Shown here in pieces: positions 8,215 to 15,730 of a stretch of DNA of 44,795 bases (its first letter is position 1; each line of letters starts with the position of its first letter). This DNA comes from JBBRMU01 sp038230655. Lineage in GTDB: Bacteria > Patescibacteriota > Microgenomatia > UBA1406 > GWC2-37-13. The stretch is from NCBI GenBank assembly GCA_038230655.1, contig JBBRMU010000009.1:1-44795 (forward strand), read 5' to 3'. The position numbers were made by a program, and so were the translations under genes. The notes beneath the pieces are model-generated. The model did no database searches and was not told where the DNA came from. It was given only the letters and a program-made list of their open reading frames with translations.

Positions 8215-9324
8215 ATGAAACGCCCTCGTCAGTCCTCAACTGGCCTAAAAAAATCTAAATTCCATAGCGTACTTTTTTTTCTACCCATTTTTTTATCTCT
8301 ATTTGGTTTGTTATTCGTTTTTGAATCATCATCTGTAAGAAGTTTAAGTGAGTATGGAAATAGCTTCCACTATCTTGAGTATCAGTCAGTTTGGATAGCT
8401 CTTGGTGTGCTATCAATGATATTTTTTTCATTTTTTGACTATAAAAAACTCTATTACATCGCTTTTCCGTTTATGGCTATAACGATTATTCTTCTATTAG
8501 TGGTATTAATTCCCCATATAGGTAGTAAAATTGGAGGCGCTAGACGTTGGATAGATCTAGGTTTTTTTTCTCTTCAACCCACTGAGTTTGCAAAGGTTGC
8601 AACAATAATATATCTATCATCGTGGTTTATTCAAAAAGAAAAAAAACGCTTTTTGTCATTTGTTTTTTTCCTAGGAATTGTCATGACGTTAATCCTTCTT
8701 CAACCAGATATGGGAAGCGCTATGATAATATTTGGACTCGGTGTTATTATTTACTTCCTTGCAGGTGTAGAACTCAAATATCTTATCTTATTTTTACCAA
8801 CGTCTTTTTTAGGAGCCCTAGGTTTAATCCATGTTTCACCATATCGTTTTAATAGATTAAAGGCCTTTCTAGACCCTTCGATAGAGCCTCAGGGGATAGG
8901 ATATCACATAAATCAAATTTTGATATCACTGACTAATGGTGGATTATTTGGGCAAGGGTTTGGAATTTCACGTCAAAAATACTTATTTCTACCTGAGGCT
9001 CATACCGACTCTATATTTGCGATTATAGGCGAAGAGGTGGGCTTTGTTGGCGGGCTAATTCTCATTGCAACTTTCATGCTCTTCCTTTATGTTTTGTATC
9101 GAGTTGTTGCCAGTACACACGACCGATTTGCATATTTACTCTCTGGAGGTATATTTGCATTCTTCGGACTACAGATAATATTCAACCTTGCTTCCATGGT
9201 AGGCTTAATGCCGCTTACAGGTGTCCCTCTCCCATTCATCTCTTACGGAGGCTCACACATACTCATTTCATTCACATTAATTGGAATAATTATAAATATT
9301 GCTAAAAGAAGACAAGATCTATAG
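8215..9324 (+). CDS. ftsW: SEDS-family peptidoglycan glycosyltransferase FtsW
   Basis: The 369-residue polytopic protein belongs to the FtsW/RodA/SpoVE family that polymerises lipid II into glycan strands. Signature segments are GGARRWIDLGFFSLQPTEFAK (about residues 105-125, cut here to the key GARRW and QPTEFAK blocks), QPDMGSA (about 163) and the extracellular loop GQGFGISRQKYLFLPEAHTD (about 246-265). PLPFISYGGS lies near the C-terminus. The placement between murD2 and murG argues for FtsW rather than RodA; a second SEDS protein lies at 20353-21396. About ten transmembrane helices are apparent. It is TAG-terminated. Confidence 0.9.
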   Translation: MKRPRQSSTGLKKSKFHSVLFFLPIFLSLFGLLFVFESSSVRSLSEYGNSFHYLEYQSVWIALGVLSMIFFSFFDYKKLYYIAFPFMAITIILLLVVLIPHIGSKIGGARRWIDLGFFSLQPTEFAKVATIIYLSSWFIQKEKKRFLSFVFFLGIVMTLILLQPDMGSAMIIFGLGVIIYFLAGVELKYLILFLPTSFLGALGLIHVSPYRFNRLKAFLDPSIEPQGIGYHINQILISLTNGGLFGQGFGISRQKYLFLPEAHTDSIFAIIGEEVGFVGGLILIATFMLFLYVLYRVVASTHDRFAYLLSGGIFAFFGLQIIFNLASMVGLMPLTGVPLPFISYGGSHILISFTLIGIIINIAKRRQDL

Positions 9325-9348
9325 TAGACTCTAAGCTTTTATTAATGA

Positions 9349-9378
9349 TTGCAAAATCAGCTAAGAGTAATATACAAT
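9349..9378 (+). promoter_or_regulatory. Promoter of murG (leaderless type)
   Basis: TTGCAA, an 18-base spacer and TACAAT, ending seven bases before the murG ATG at 9386. An imperfect inverted repeat (CTCTAAGCT at 9329-9337 and AGCTAAGAG at 9359-9367) overlaps it. Confidence 0.5.
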
Positions 9379-9385
9379 ATTCATC

Positions 9386-10486
9386 ATGAAACTACTTATT
9401 ACTGGTGGACATGTAACTCCGGCTTTGGCTGTTATTGATGAGCTGGAACGGACAAATAAAAAAACCCAAATTATCTATGTAGGACGCAAATTTACTTCTG
9501 AGAATTCAAAAGAAGAAACATTTGAGTATCTCGAGATAAAGAGAAGAAAAATTCCTTTTGTTCATCTGAAAGCCGGAAGATTAACAAGGGTTATATCATT
9601 GCAGACTCTTACTCATTTAGTAAAAGTGCCGATTGGTATTTATCAGGCGTTCCGGATTCTTAGAAAGTATAAACCTGATCGTATTCTCTCATTTGGAGGC
9701 TATATTGCACTTCCGATAGCTATCGTAGGATCATTTTTGCATATTCCTGTGTATACTCATGAACAAACGATACACCCGGGTATCGCAAATAAAATGATTA
9801 GTCGAGTCGCTAGAAAGGTATTTATTTCGTTTCAGGATTCAAAAAAATACTTTCCAAGGAGAAAGATACTTCTTACAGGCAATCCGATCAGGAAACAGGC
9901 CTTAGAAATAAAGGAGAAACCTTTCCACCTTCAAACGAAGGAACCAGTTATATATATAACTGGAGGATCGCTTGGCTCGCATAGTATAAATGTACTTATT
10001 GAACAAATTCTTATAAAATTATTAAAGCGATGTATTGTGATTCATCAAACAGGTAACGTTAAAGAATACAATGATTTCAGGAGACTTTGTGAGCTCAAAG
10101 AGTTACTTCCAGATGAGTTAAAACAAAGGTATTTTTTATATGAGCACTTTACCACAGATGAAGTCGGCTATGTGTACTCAGTATCTGATCTGCTAGTGGG
10201 AAGATCTGGAGCAAACACTTTTTTTGAGCTCGTAGTCTTAGAAAAACCTGCTGTTTTTATACCACTACCATGGTCTTCACATAACGAACAAAAAAAGCAG
10301 GCATTATTGTTTAAAAAATGGGGCGTTGGACAGGTGTTTGACCAGTCACACAAAAGTGAAGGCCTTTATGTCATGATTATGACAGCCTTAGATGATCTAA
10401 AGCTTTATCGTCAGCACTTTATACACGCTAATCTAGAATATGCAAAAAACGCAGCTCAAACAATCATCAAAACAGTCGTTGGTTAA
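9386..10486 (+). CDS. murG: UDP-GlcNAc:lipid I N-acetylglucosamine transferase
   Basis: The 366-residue GT28-family enzyme converts lipid I to lipid II at the inner membrane face. The N-terminal loop reads LLITGGHVTPALAV, a shortened form of the usual GGTGGHVxPAL. Other marks are LSFGGYIALPI (about residue 108), YTHEQTIHPGIANK (about 128, acceptor site), GGSLGSHSIN (about 193) and GRSGANTFFELVVLEKPAVFIPLP (about 272; key residues GRSGANT and the E of FFEL) in the UDP-GlcNAc site. The missing first glycines of loop 1 are a small oddity. The 3' end overlaps ftsQ by 47 bases. Confidence 0.92.
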   Translation: MKLLITGGHVTPALAVIDELERTNKKTQIIYVGRKFTSENSKEETFEYLEIKRRKIPFVHLKAGRLTRVISLQTLTHLVKVPIGIYQAFRILRKYKPDRILSFGGYIALPIAIVGSFLHIPVYTHEQTIHPGIANKMISRVARKVFISFQDSKKYFPRRKILLTGNPIRKQALEIKEKPFHLQTKEPVIYITGGSLGSHSINVLIEQILIKLLKRCIVIHQTGNVKEYNDFRRLCELKELLPDELKQRYFLYEHFTTDEVGYVYSVSDLLVGRSGANTFFELVVLEKPAVFIPLPWSSHNEQKKQALLFKKWGVGQVFDQSHKSEGLYVMIMTALDDLKLYRQHFIHANLEYAKNAAQTIIKTVVG

Positions 10487-11183
10487 CAAGAAAACAATCT
10501 TGCTGTGTATAAGTGGTATTTTATTTCTTTTACTTCTTACATCCACTTTTTTTTTCATAAAGTCTTATTTTCTCGTTCAGCAGGTTATTATAAATCAAAC
10601 TAACACTAATTTACGTCTGCAAGGAATAGGAGGAATGAATGGTACTAATCTATTACTTCTGAACTCAATGGAGTTAGAGGAGCATATCTATAAAAGTAAC
10701 TCTTATATTAAGTCTGTTTCTGTGTCTAAAAAATATCCATCCACAGTTGCCATCTCAGTAAGTTTATATCAACCTACCGCTAAATTGGAAGTTAGTGAGG
10801 GATATTTTATTCTAAGTAGTGACGGAAGAATCTTAAAAAAAACGAAGGGGACAAGTGATGGACTGACAGTACTGCATTACTATGAAAAACTTAGTTATGA
10901 TGGGTATCAGTCAGGTGGTAAAGTTAGTTTCAAAGACATAAAGGCTAGCCTGGACTTTCTTCAGAAAGCAAGAGATATTGGTTTAAGCATTAATAGTATT
11001 GATATTCATGGTTTTAATATGATAGCATTAAATACAGAAAAACAAAAAATACTGTTTAGTCTTGATAAAAGCCAGAGGGACCAGTTGTATCAGTTTGAGA
11101 GGGTTATACATCAACTAAAAATCCAAGGAAAGCAGTTTAAAGTACTTGATCTGAGATTTGAGAGAGTTGTAATAGAAAATTGA
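10440..11183 (+). CDS. ftsQ: Cell-division protein FtsQ/DivIB-like
   Basis: This 247-residue bitopic protein has a short basic cytoplasmic N-terminus, one membrane helix (about residues 20-43) and an extracytoplasmic region. A POTRA-like segment follows (about 46-115), with SNSYIKSVSVSKKYPSTVAI typical of the domain, and the C-terminal beta domain ends with VLDLRFERVVIEN, as in FtsQ. In other bacteria FtsQ links FtsZ-ring proteins to septal synthases. The start lies inside the end of murG; no upstream alternative fits the membrane-helix topology better. Position between murG and ftsA is the canonical dcw order. Confidence 0.85.
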   Translation: MQKTQLKQSSKQSLVNKKTILLCISGILFLLLLTSTFFFIKSYFLVQQVIINQTNTNLRLQGIGGMNGTNLLLLNSMELEEHIYKSNSYIKSVSVSKKYPSTVAISVSLYQPTAKLEVSEGYFILSSDGRILKKTKGTSDGLTVLHYYEKLSYDGYQSGGKVSFKDIKASLDFLQKARDIGLSINSIDIHGFNMIALNTEKQKILFSLDKSQRDQLYQFERVIHQLKIQGKQFKVLDLRFERVVIEN

Positions 11184-11243
11184 GCTTTGAAATAGATGTT
11201 ACAATATTGTAGAAGTTAAATTCAGATACTCTAAGGGATGCTA

Positions 11244-11273
11244 TTGACCATCGTTGTCCCTTCATGATATATT
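11244..11273 (+). promoter_or_regulatory. Promoter of ftsA with embedded inverted repeat
   Basis: TTGACC, an 18-base spacer and TATATT with an extended TG (TGaTATATT), ending 11 bases before the ftsA ATG. AAGGGA (11233-11238) and TCCCTT (11257-11262) form perfect six-base arms around the -35 box. A further palindrome TACAATATTGTA lies at 11200-11211. Confidence 0.5.
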
Positions 11274-11284
11274 GACTAATAAAT

Positions 11285-12562
11285 ATGAGTGATCTTTTAA
11301 TCTGCGGAATTGACATCGGAAGCTCGAAAGTTGCAACAGTTGTTGGTCTTGAATCAGATGAACAAAATGAGGTCCGAATAATTGGTTTCAACAGTACTCC
11401 TTCAAAAGGTGTCAAAAAAGGCCTCATTGTTGATATTGACCTGGTTACTTCGGCAGTTGAAGAGAGTGTGGAAAAAGCTGAGAGAATGGCCGGTCATAAA
11501 ATTAATAGATCGTTTGTCTCAGTCGGTGGGCCTCATATATCTTCTTTAAACTCTCATGGTGTTGTAGCCGTCTCGAACCCTCAGACAGAAATTATTCAAG
11601 GTGATGTGAGTCGAGTTATTGAAGCTGCTAGAGCAATCTCACTTTCGACAACGAGACAGATCATTGAGGTGTCTCCGCGAGAATATAGCGTTGATGGACA
11701 GGCAGGGATAAAAAATCCAATTGGCATGAGTGGTGTCAGACTGGAAGTAGATACTCATATAATTACAGCATCATCAACAAATCTTAAAAATATTGAGAGA
11801 TGTCTGACTGATTTAGGTATTTCAAATGAAGGATTTATTTTTTCAGGGTTAGCATCAGCTGAAGCAGTCTTAACTGAGACAGAAAAAGATCTAGGATGTA
11901 TTGTCGTTGATATCGGTGGGGGAAAGATTGATCTATGTGTGTATGTAGATGGAGCTCTATCATACTCAGCATCAATACCTGTCGGCGCAAAACATATCAC
12001 GAATGATATCGCAGTCGGTCTCAGAGTTTCATTAGAATCCGCCGAACGTATCAAGCTGTTTCTGAGTAAGTATGCAAATGTCCCTCATCATCTACAAAAG
12101 AAAAAAACGTATGATCAAATTGATCTGAAAGAGCTCAATATTCCAGAGTCTCTGAATGATATTTCAGCAAAGACTATAATTGAAGGAATTATCGGACCAA
12201 GACTCGAGGAAATTTACTCATACCTCGGCGAAGAAATAGAAAAAAGTGGCTTCGAGAAGCAAGTTCCATCGGGAATTGTTCTCACAGGTGGGGGAGCAAT
12301 GTCCGTGGGAATGGTTGAAGCAGGCAGAAAGTTACTTGGCTTACCTATCCGCATTGGTGTACCTGATAAAGCGACTGGATTGGTAGATGAAATTTTGGAT
12401 CCTCAATTTGCAAGTACAATTGGGCTTATCTTTTATGGTAAAAGAAATACGAAGAGTGAGCATCACTCGAACCCAAAAAATTTTAATAAAATTTTGAAAG
12501 ACTTCTCAGTAACTTCTTCTCTGTCAAAAATAAGAAATATTTTCAAACAGTTTATTCCTTAG
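11285..12562 (+). CDS. ftsA: Cell-division protein FtsA
   Basis: The actin-fold ATPase of 425 residues tethers FtsZ filaments to the membrane. It begins ICGIDIGSSKVATVVG (phosphate-1 motif), and has VDIGGGKIDLCVY (phosphate-2, about residue 208), IVLTGGGAMSVGM (adenosine motif, about 330) and the 1C subdomain with FVSVGGPHI (about 77). The last dozen residues (SKIRNIFKQFIP) form an amphipathic helix suitable as membrane anchor. It sits between ftsQ and ftsZ in the standard order, with a 177-base gap before ftsZ. Confidence 0.93.
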   Translation: MSDLLICGIDIGSSKVATVVGLESDEQNEVRIIGFNSTPSKGVKKGLIVDIDLVTSAVEESVEKAERMAGHKINRSFVSVGGPHISSLNSHGVVAVSNPQTEIIQGDVSRVIEAARAISLSTTRQIIEVSPREYSVDGQAGIKNPIGMSGVRLEVDTHIITASSTNLKNIERCLTDLGISNEGFIFSGLASAEAVLTETEKDLGCIVVDIGGGKIDLCVYVDGALSYSASIPVGAKHITNDIAVGLRVSLESAERIKLFLSKYANVPHHLQKKKTYDQIDLKELNIPESLNDISAKTIIEGIIGPRLEEIYSYLGEEIEKSGFEKQVPSGIVLTGGGAMSVGMVEAGRKLLGLPIRIGVPDKATGLVDEILDPQFASTIGLIFYGKRNTKSEHHSNPKNFNKILKDFSVTSSLSKIRNIFKQFIP

Positions 12563-12686
12563 TTTAGTATATTTCTCATCTTTTAAGCTAACGCGTTCTT
12601 CGATTTTTTGTGAATTTTGGAGTATACTATATACTATTCTTAACTGATTTTTCGCACTTTGTTATTTAAAACCAGATAAGAAGAAT

Positions 12687-12737
12687 TATACCCGTTTTAA
12701 TCTCATTTAAAAGGGTATACTAAGATAAATTATCTTA
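12687..12737 (+). promoter_or_regulatory. Nested inverted repeats and promoter upstream of ftsZ
   Basis: Arms TATACCC (12687-12693) and GGGTATA (12713-12719), extended by TTTTAA/TTTAAAA inside, form a hairpin-capable repeat whose right arm contains a TATACT -10 box (12716-12721). Immediately after it is a perfect 17-base palindrome TAAGATAAATTATCTTA (12721-12737), two bases before the ftsZ ATG. An operator is the simplest reading. The rest of the ftsA-ftsZ gap also has AGTATA-CTA-TATACT near 12633. Confidence 0.5.
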
Positions 12738-12739
12738 AT

Positions 12740-13891
12740 ATGTTAATAAAACCTCACGCTGGACAAGCGGCTAGAATTAAAGTCATTGGAGTAGGGGGCG
12801 GTGGTGGAAATGCCATTTCTTCCATGATTGATGAGGGAGGAATTCCTGGTGTGGAGTTTGTGGCAGTAAATACAGATGCACAAGCACTTCTTAATAACAA
12901 AGCTACATATAAAATTCAGATTGGTGATAACCTAACTCGTGGCTTAGGTTCCGGTGGAGACCCAGAAGTAGGGAGACAAGCCGCAGAAGAGTCACGGGAA
13001 AAATTAAAAGAAGAGTTGGATGGCGCTGATATGGTCTTTATAACTGCTGGTGAAGGAGGAGGAACAGGCACAGGTGCTGCGCCGATAATCGCAGAGGTTG
13101 CCAAAGAGAACGGCGCCTTAACAGTAGCAGTAGTCACAAAACCATTTGATTTTGAGGGTTCAAAAAGACGTATCGCAGCTGAAGAAGGTGCGCAGTTACT
13201 AAAGGATAAAGTCGATACATTAATTATAGTACCTAATCAGAGAATTCTTCAGGTAATTGATAAAAAAACCCCTATTGTAGACGCATTTAAAAAAATTGAC
13301 TCTGTACTTCATCAAGGAGTGAAAGGAATTGCCGAATTAATTACTTTACCAGGTCTTATTAATGTTGACTTTGCTGATGTAAAAACAATAATGAGTAACG
13401 CAGGTACTGCCTTGATGGGTATAGGCCAAGCAAGTGGCGATAAACGGGCAATAACAGCCATCAAACAAGCGATCTCTTCTCCACTACTTGATACATCGAT
13501 CGAAGGTGCAAAAGGTGTCCTGTTTAATGTTATTGGCGGTACTGATCTGTCAATGAGTGAAATCGATGAGGCAGCTTCAATTATCTCTAAGAGCGTTGAT
13601 CCTGAAGCTGATATTATCTTTGGAGCTGCTATAGATGAAAAGATGGTCGACACTGTCCGCATCACATTGATCGCAACTAGATTCGATGAAAGTAGGCTCA
13701 ATCTATTTAGATTTAAGAAAACTGGCTCCGAGCCAATTACAGGTCTTCATGGATCCTTAGGACAATCTCAATCAGTCTCAACTCCACAGTCAACTACCAT
13801 GAATGAACCAGAGAAGCCGCATGAAAAAGAATACCTTGAAGACGATGACAGCGATGAGTTTGATATTCCTGCATTTCTAAGGAAGAAATAG
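12740..13891 (+). CDS. ftsZ: Cell-division GTPase FtsZ
   Basis: The tubulin homologue of 383 residues forms the Z ring. Visible motifs are the N-terminal nucleotide loop IGVGGGGGNAI (residues 16-26), the tubulin signature GGGTGTGAAP (106-115), and the T7 loop NVDFADVKTIMSNAG (about 210-224) with the catalytic Asp. A short linker (about 320-372) rich in S, Q, E and D leads to the conserved C-terminal peptide FDIPAFLRKK that binds FtsA. The last codons are important here: a second, diverged copy of the same peptide is encoded at 16570-16602, and the sequence between looks like an inserted element. The present tail may therefore have been supplied by that element. Confidence 0.97.
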   Translation: MLIKPHAGQAARIKVIGVGGGGGNAISSMIDEGGIPGVEFVAVNTDAQALLNNKATYKIQIGDNLTRGLGSGGDPEVGRQAAEESREKLKEELDGADMVFITAGEGGGTGTGAAPIIAEVAKENGALTVAVVTKPFDFEGSKRRIAAEEGAQLLKDKVDTLIIVPNQRILQVIDKKTPIVDAFKKIDSVLHQGVKGIAELITLPGLINVDFADVKTIMSNAGTALMGIGQASGDKRAITAIKQAISSPLLDTSIEGAKGVLFNVIGGTDLSMSEIDEAASIISKSVDPEADIIFGAAIDEKMVDTVRITLIATRFDESRLNLFRFKKTGSEPITGLHGSLGQSQSVSTPQSTTMNEPEKPHEKEYLEDDDSDEFDIPAFLRKK

Positions 13892-13930
13892 CTTTGTAAC
13901 AAGCCAAAACAGCTTAACTAAATTTTGAAG

Positions 13931-13957
13931 AAGCGCCTCACAAAGGCGCTTTTTTTA
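13931..13957 (+). terminator. Intrinsic terminator after ftsZ
   Basis: Perfect eight-base stem AAGCGCCT / AGGCGCTT with loop CACAA, followed by seven T residues. It ends the division operon transcript. Confidence 0.9.
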
Positions 13958-14015
13958 ATGCTTTCTTAAAGTACATATACACCACGACATATAAGTTATT
14001 AACAGTCAAGGTCAT

Positions 14016-14177
14016 ATGAGTAAATCTAAAGCTGAAAGAAATCAACAAATTTACATAAAACATACATAGGGTCAATCAACCTATGTTTTAGCTAGGGAGT
14101 ATGGGATTAGTCCGCCGGCTATTTTCAAGATTATTAAAAGAGAAAGAATAAGAATACAAAATGCTGACAAAAGATGA
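14016..14177 (+). pseudogene. Small helix-turn-helix protein with in-frame TAG
   Basis: The frame opens with ATG and runs 53 codons to TGA, interrupted by one TAG at 14067-14069. Reading through it, the second half (YVLAREYGISPPAIFKIIKR) is a clear helix-turn-helix like small phage or plasmid regulators (Mor/resolvase-type HTH). The residues just before the stop also fit the family, where a Q/K/E-G-K/Q-S turn is usual, so CAG to TAG or a recoded TAG=Gln are both plausible. No frameshift is present. It belongs to the element between the two FtsZ tails. Confidence 0.5.
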
Positions 14178-14202
14178 TTTTACCAATTTATGGAGAGGAA
14201 TT

Positions 14203-14727
14203 ATGAGAGTACAAAACAAAATATATCTGTATTTCTTGATCATGATAGCTATTCTAACTATCTTTATTATATTTACTCATAAAAAATCACAATAGTTACC
14301 TAGTGCTGTTATCCCCGCTACTCCTACTATCACGCCTGCCGTTATGCCAGAGGATAAACGGGTTATTGTGCTTACTAAGTTTTTCAAGGATAAAAACTCT
14401 TCTCTTGTATCTCATACTGCTTACTTTATTCAAACTGCAGCTACTTATGGCCTTGATTGGACACTTATGACTGCAATATCTAGCACGGAAAGTGGTTTTG
14501 GAAAAAGTATGCCTCATGGATCAAATAATCCTTTTGGTTTGGGAGGTACACATTTAATGAGATTTAGCTCAGTCGATGAAGCTATTGAGTATTAGGAGAA
14601 GCTGCTATCAAAACACTATAAATTAGTTGCAAATAATGCTATTGGTTCTCTGTATTGTCCGGAGTGTGAGTGTAATCGAAATTGGGCGGTGATTGTTACC
14701 AGTTTTTCAGAGGAAATTCTGAACTAA
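14203..14727 (+). pseudogene. Membrane-anchored glucosaminidase/transglycosylase-like protein with two in-frame TAG codons
   Basis: One continuous frame of 175 codons from ATG 14203 (preceded by GAGAGGA) to TAA 14727 is interrupted only by TAG at 14293-14295 and TAG at 14593-14595. It encodes a signal-anchor helix (residues 7-24) and a Pro/Thr-rich linker starting at the first TAG. The domain that follows contains YGLDWTLMTAISSTESGFGK and NNPFGLGG, then FSSVDEAIEY, the second TAG, and EKLLSKHY and NWAVIVTSF. The catalytic Glu is in STESGFG. Sequence on both sides of each TAG fits the family. An alternative ATG at 14161 is in frame but lacks a ribosome site. Either decayed or translated by TAG suppression; see findings. 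Confidence 0.6.
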
Positions 14728-14731
14728 ATCT

Positions 14732-14956
14732 ATGAGATTTAATAAAAATTTAAACAGAAATAGAGCTAATTGGGGCAGGATTACCTCTTATATGCCAAAA
14801 CCTCAACTGGATTGCTGTAGAAATCAGGGGTGCCTAAGGCAAGTAGGTTTAAAAGTTGCCAAATTTTCAAAAGAGAAATTTGGTGTCGTCTTATGCTGGG
14901 ATTGCCAGCGCTTGGACGAATCAGAAAGGAGTATAGTACATGACGACGAATATTAA
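14732..14956 (+). CDS. Small basic Cys-rich hypothetical protein
   Basis: This 74-residue protein carries CC-x4-C (LDCCRNQGC, residues 27-35) and CWDC (about 60-63), a possible zinc-binding set. It is basic at the N-terminus (RFNKNLNRNRANWGR). I do not recognise a family. Its 3' end overlaps the next gene by 17 bases, and both look like small element-encoded proteins. It ends with TAA. Confidence 0.45.
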   Translation: MRFNKNLNRNRANWGRITSYMPKPQLDCCRNQGCLRQVGLKVAKFSKEKFGVVLCWDCQRLDESERSIVHDDEY

Positions 14957-15146
14957 GTGTGTATATTGTAAGTCATGCAAATCGGTAAAGCTACGGGAAA
15001 AAACAGGCGAGCAGGTGTGTTTAGCATGCAGATTGTCTTTTTTAGCAGATGAATTTGAACAAGTGGCTAGTAAGGAAGATGTTGAGCAAGTTAAATATTA
15101 TGCGCAGTTACTTGAGCAAGTAGGAGAACAATATGCAAATCAGTAA
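14940..15146 (+). CDS. Small zinc-ribbon protein
   Basis: The 68-residue protein begins with CVYCKSC and has CLACR about 20 residues later, a CxxC-CxxC zinc ribbon. A helical, glutamate-rich C-terminus follows (about 35-65). A Shine-Dalgarno AAGGAG lies eight bases before the ATG, which contrasts with the leaderless host genes. Function unknown; it overlaps neighbours on both sides as in phage-type gene packing. Confidence 0.5.
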   Translation: MTTNIKCVYCKSCKSVKLREKTGEQVCLACRLSFLADEFEQVASKEDVEQVKYYAQLLEQVGEQYANQ

Positions 15147-15249
15147 CAACACTTGTGGAATCATTAGGTCTTTGACAGATAATTTTTACTTACTTTTAAA
15201 CGATGATTTATTCATTGTAAATGAAGCTGCTAATACAATATCCTTTTAA
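15133..15249 (+). CDS. Short ORF, 38 residues, with ribosome binding site
   Basis: It starts at ATG 15133 inside the end of the zinc-ribbon gene, with AGGAG six bases upstream, and ends at TAA. The product (MQISNNTCGIIRSL...) has no recognisable family. The good ribosome site and overlap are the only support. Confidence 0.3.
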   Translation: MQISNNTCGIIRSLTDNFYLLLNDDLFIVNEAANTISF

Positions 15250-15287
15250 AATACTGGTGAGTTATAAGAGAGGGCCAAGTATCAAAC

Positions 15288-15316
15288 TTGACTAACCTAT
15301 AGTAGTGTGATATAAT
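15288..15316 (+). promoter_or_regulatory. Consensus sigma-70-like promoter in the element
   Basis: TTGACT, a 17-base spacer and TATAAT. The -10 box ends eight bases before the ATG at 15325, again the leaderless arrangement. Confidence 0.7.
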
Positions 15317-15324
15317 ACACTTCT

Positions 15325-15576
15325 ATGAGTGAAACACGTGCACTTCATTCACCTCTAGTACAAAGAGCCCAAAGAAATTCTGACTACTCTACTGTGGTGG
15401 TAAGGTTGCCTACAAAGACCTCTCTTTCTATAGTAGACGACACTTCTTTACCACAATTTCCTTCAATACTTTTAGAAACCCCAGAACATATATTGGATAA
15501 AATTAGGACTATGAGCCGTTATTACTGGATTCATTCCTGCGGGATAGATATTGTAGCGAGGTTTAATATCTTTTAG
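15325..15576 (+). pseudogene. Promoter-driven ORF, probably truncated by a deletion
   Basis: The first 50 or so residues (MSETRALHSPLVQRAQRNSD and on) follow a near-consensus promoter and are probably the start of a real gene I cannot identify. From about 15472 the frame runs antisense through a recognisable SRAP coding fragment, so the C-terminal third is likely not native. A deletion near 15470-15490 that removed the 3' halves of two converging genes explains both. It ends with TAG. Confidence 0.4.
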
Positions 15577-15648
15577 CTCATTTTGAGTATTGAAGCGTTT
15601 GTATACTTCTTTTGCATCGTCAATGGAGAGTCCATATCGTCCGCACAT
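15472..15648 (-). pseudogene. SRAP-domain (SOS response-associated peptidase, YedK/HMCES-like) fragment
   Basis: Reading the - strand from ATG 15648 gives 58 residues starting MCGRYGLSIDDAKEVYKRF, with PRYNIYPAGMNPV about 20 residues later and YMFWGF before a TAA at 15472. SRAP proteins use the exposed Cys2 to crosslink abasic sites in single-stranded DNA, and MCGR and PRYNIAP are the family hallmarks. About 150 C-terminal residues are missing. The 5' end is intact, with TATAAT (15656-15661 on the - strand) seven bases before the ATG. It is divergent from a LexA-like gene, which fits an SOS-type pair. Confidence 0.75.
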
Positions 15649-15681
15649 AGTATTTATTATACTCTATTTAGACTTGAAAAG

Positions 15682-15712
15682 TAAACAAATGTTTAATATA
15701 CTTGAGTGTATA
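15682..15712. promoter_or_regulatory. Two palindromes between divergent SRAP and LexA-like genes
   Basis: TAAACAAATGTTTA (15682-15695; arms TAAACA/TGTTTA) and TATAC-TTGAGT-GTATA (15697-15712) lie side by side in the 82-base divergent intergenic region. They are candidate operators for the LexA-like protein. The nine bases AAACAAATG recur on the - strand just upstream of the integrase gene (16418-16426). Confidence 0.4.
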
Positions 15713-15730
15713 TCTAATGCATAACATAAT

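Noticed and set aside
11755..12054. Long frame opposite ftsA, and similar antisense frames in ftsZ, htpX and murT
   Set aside because: They lie wholly within well-supported genes, have no family resemblance, and no promoter pattern precedes them.
15479..15576. C-terminal third of the 15325 ORF as native coding sequence
   Set aside because: The opposite strand encodes a clear SRAP segment over the same bases, so this part is probably fortuitous.
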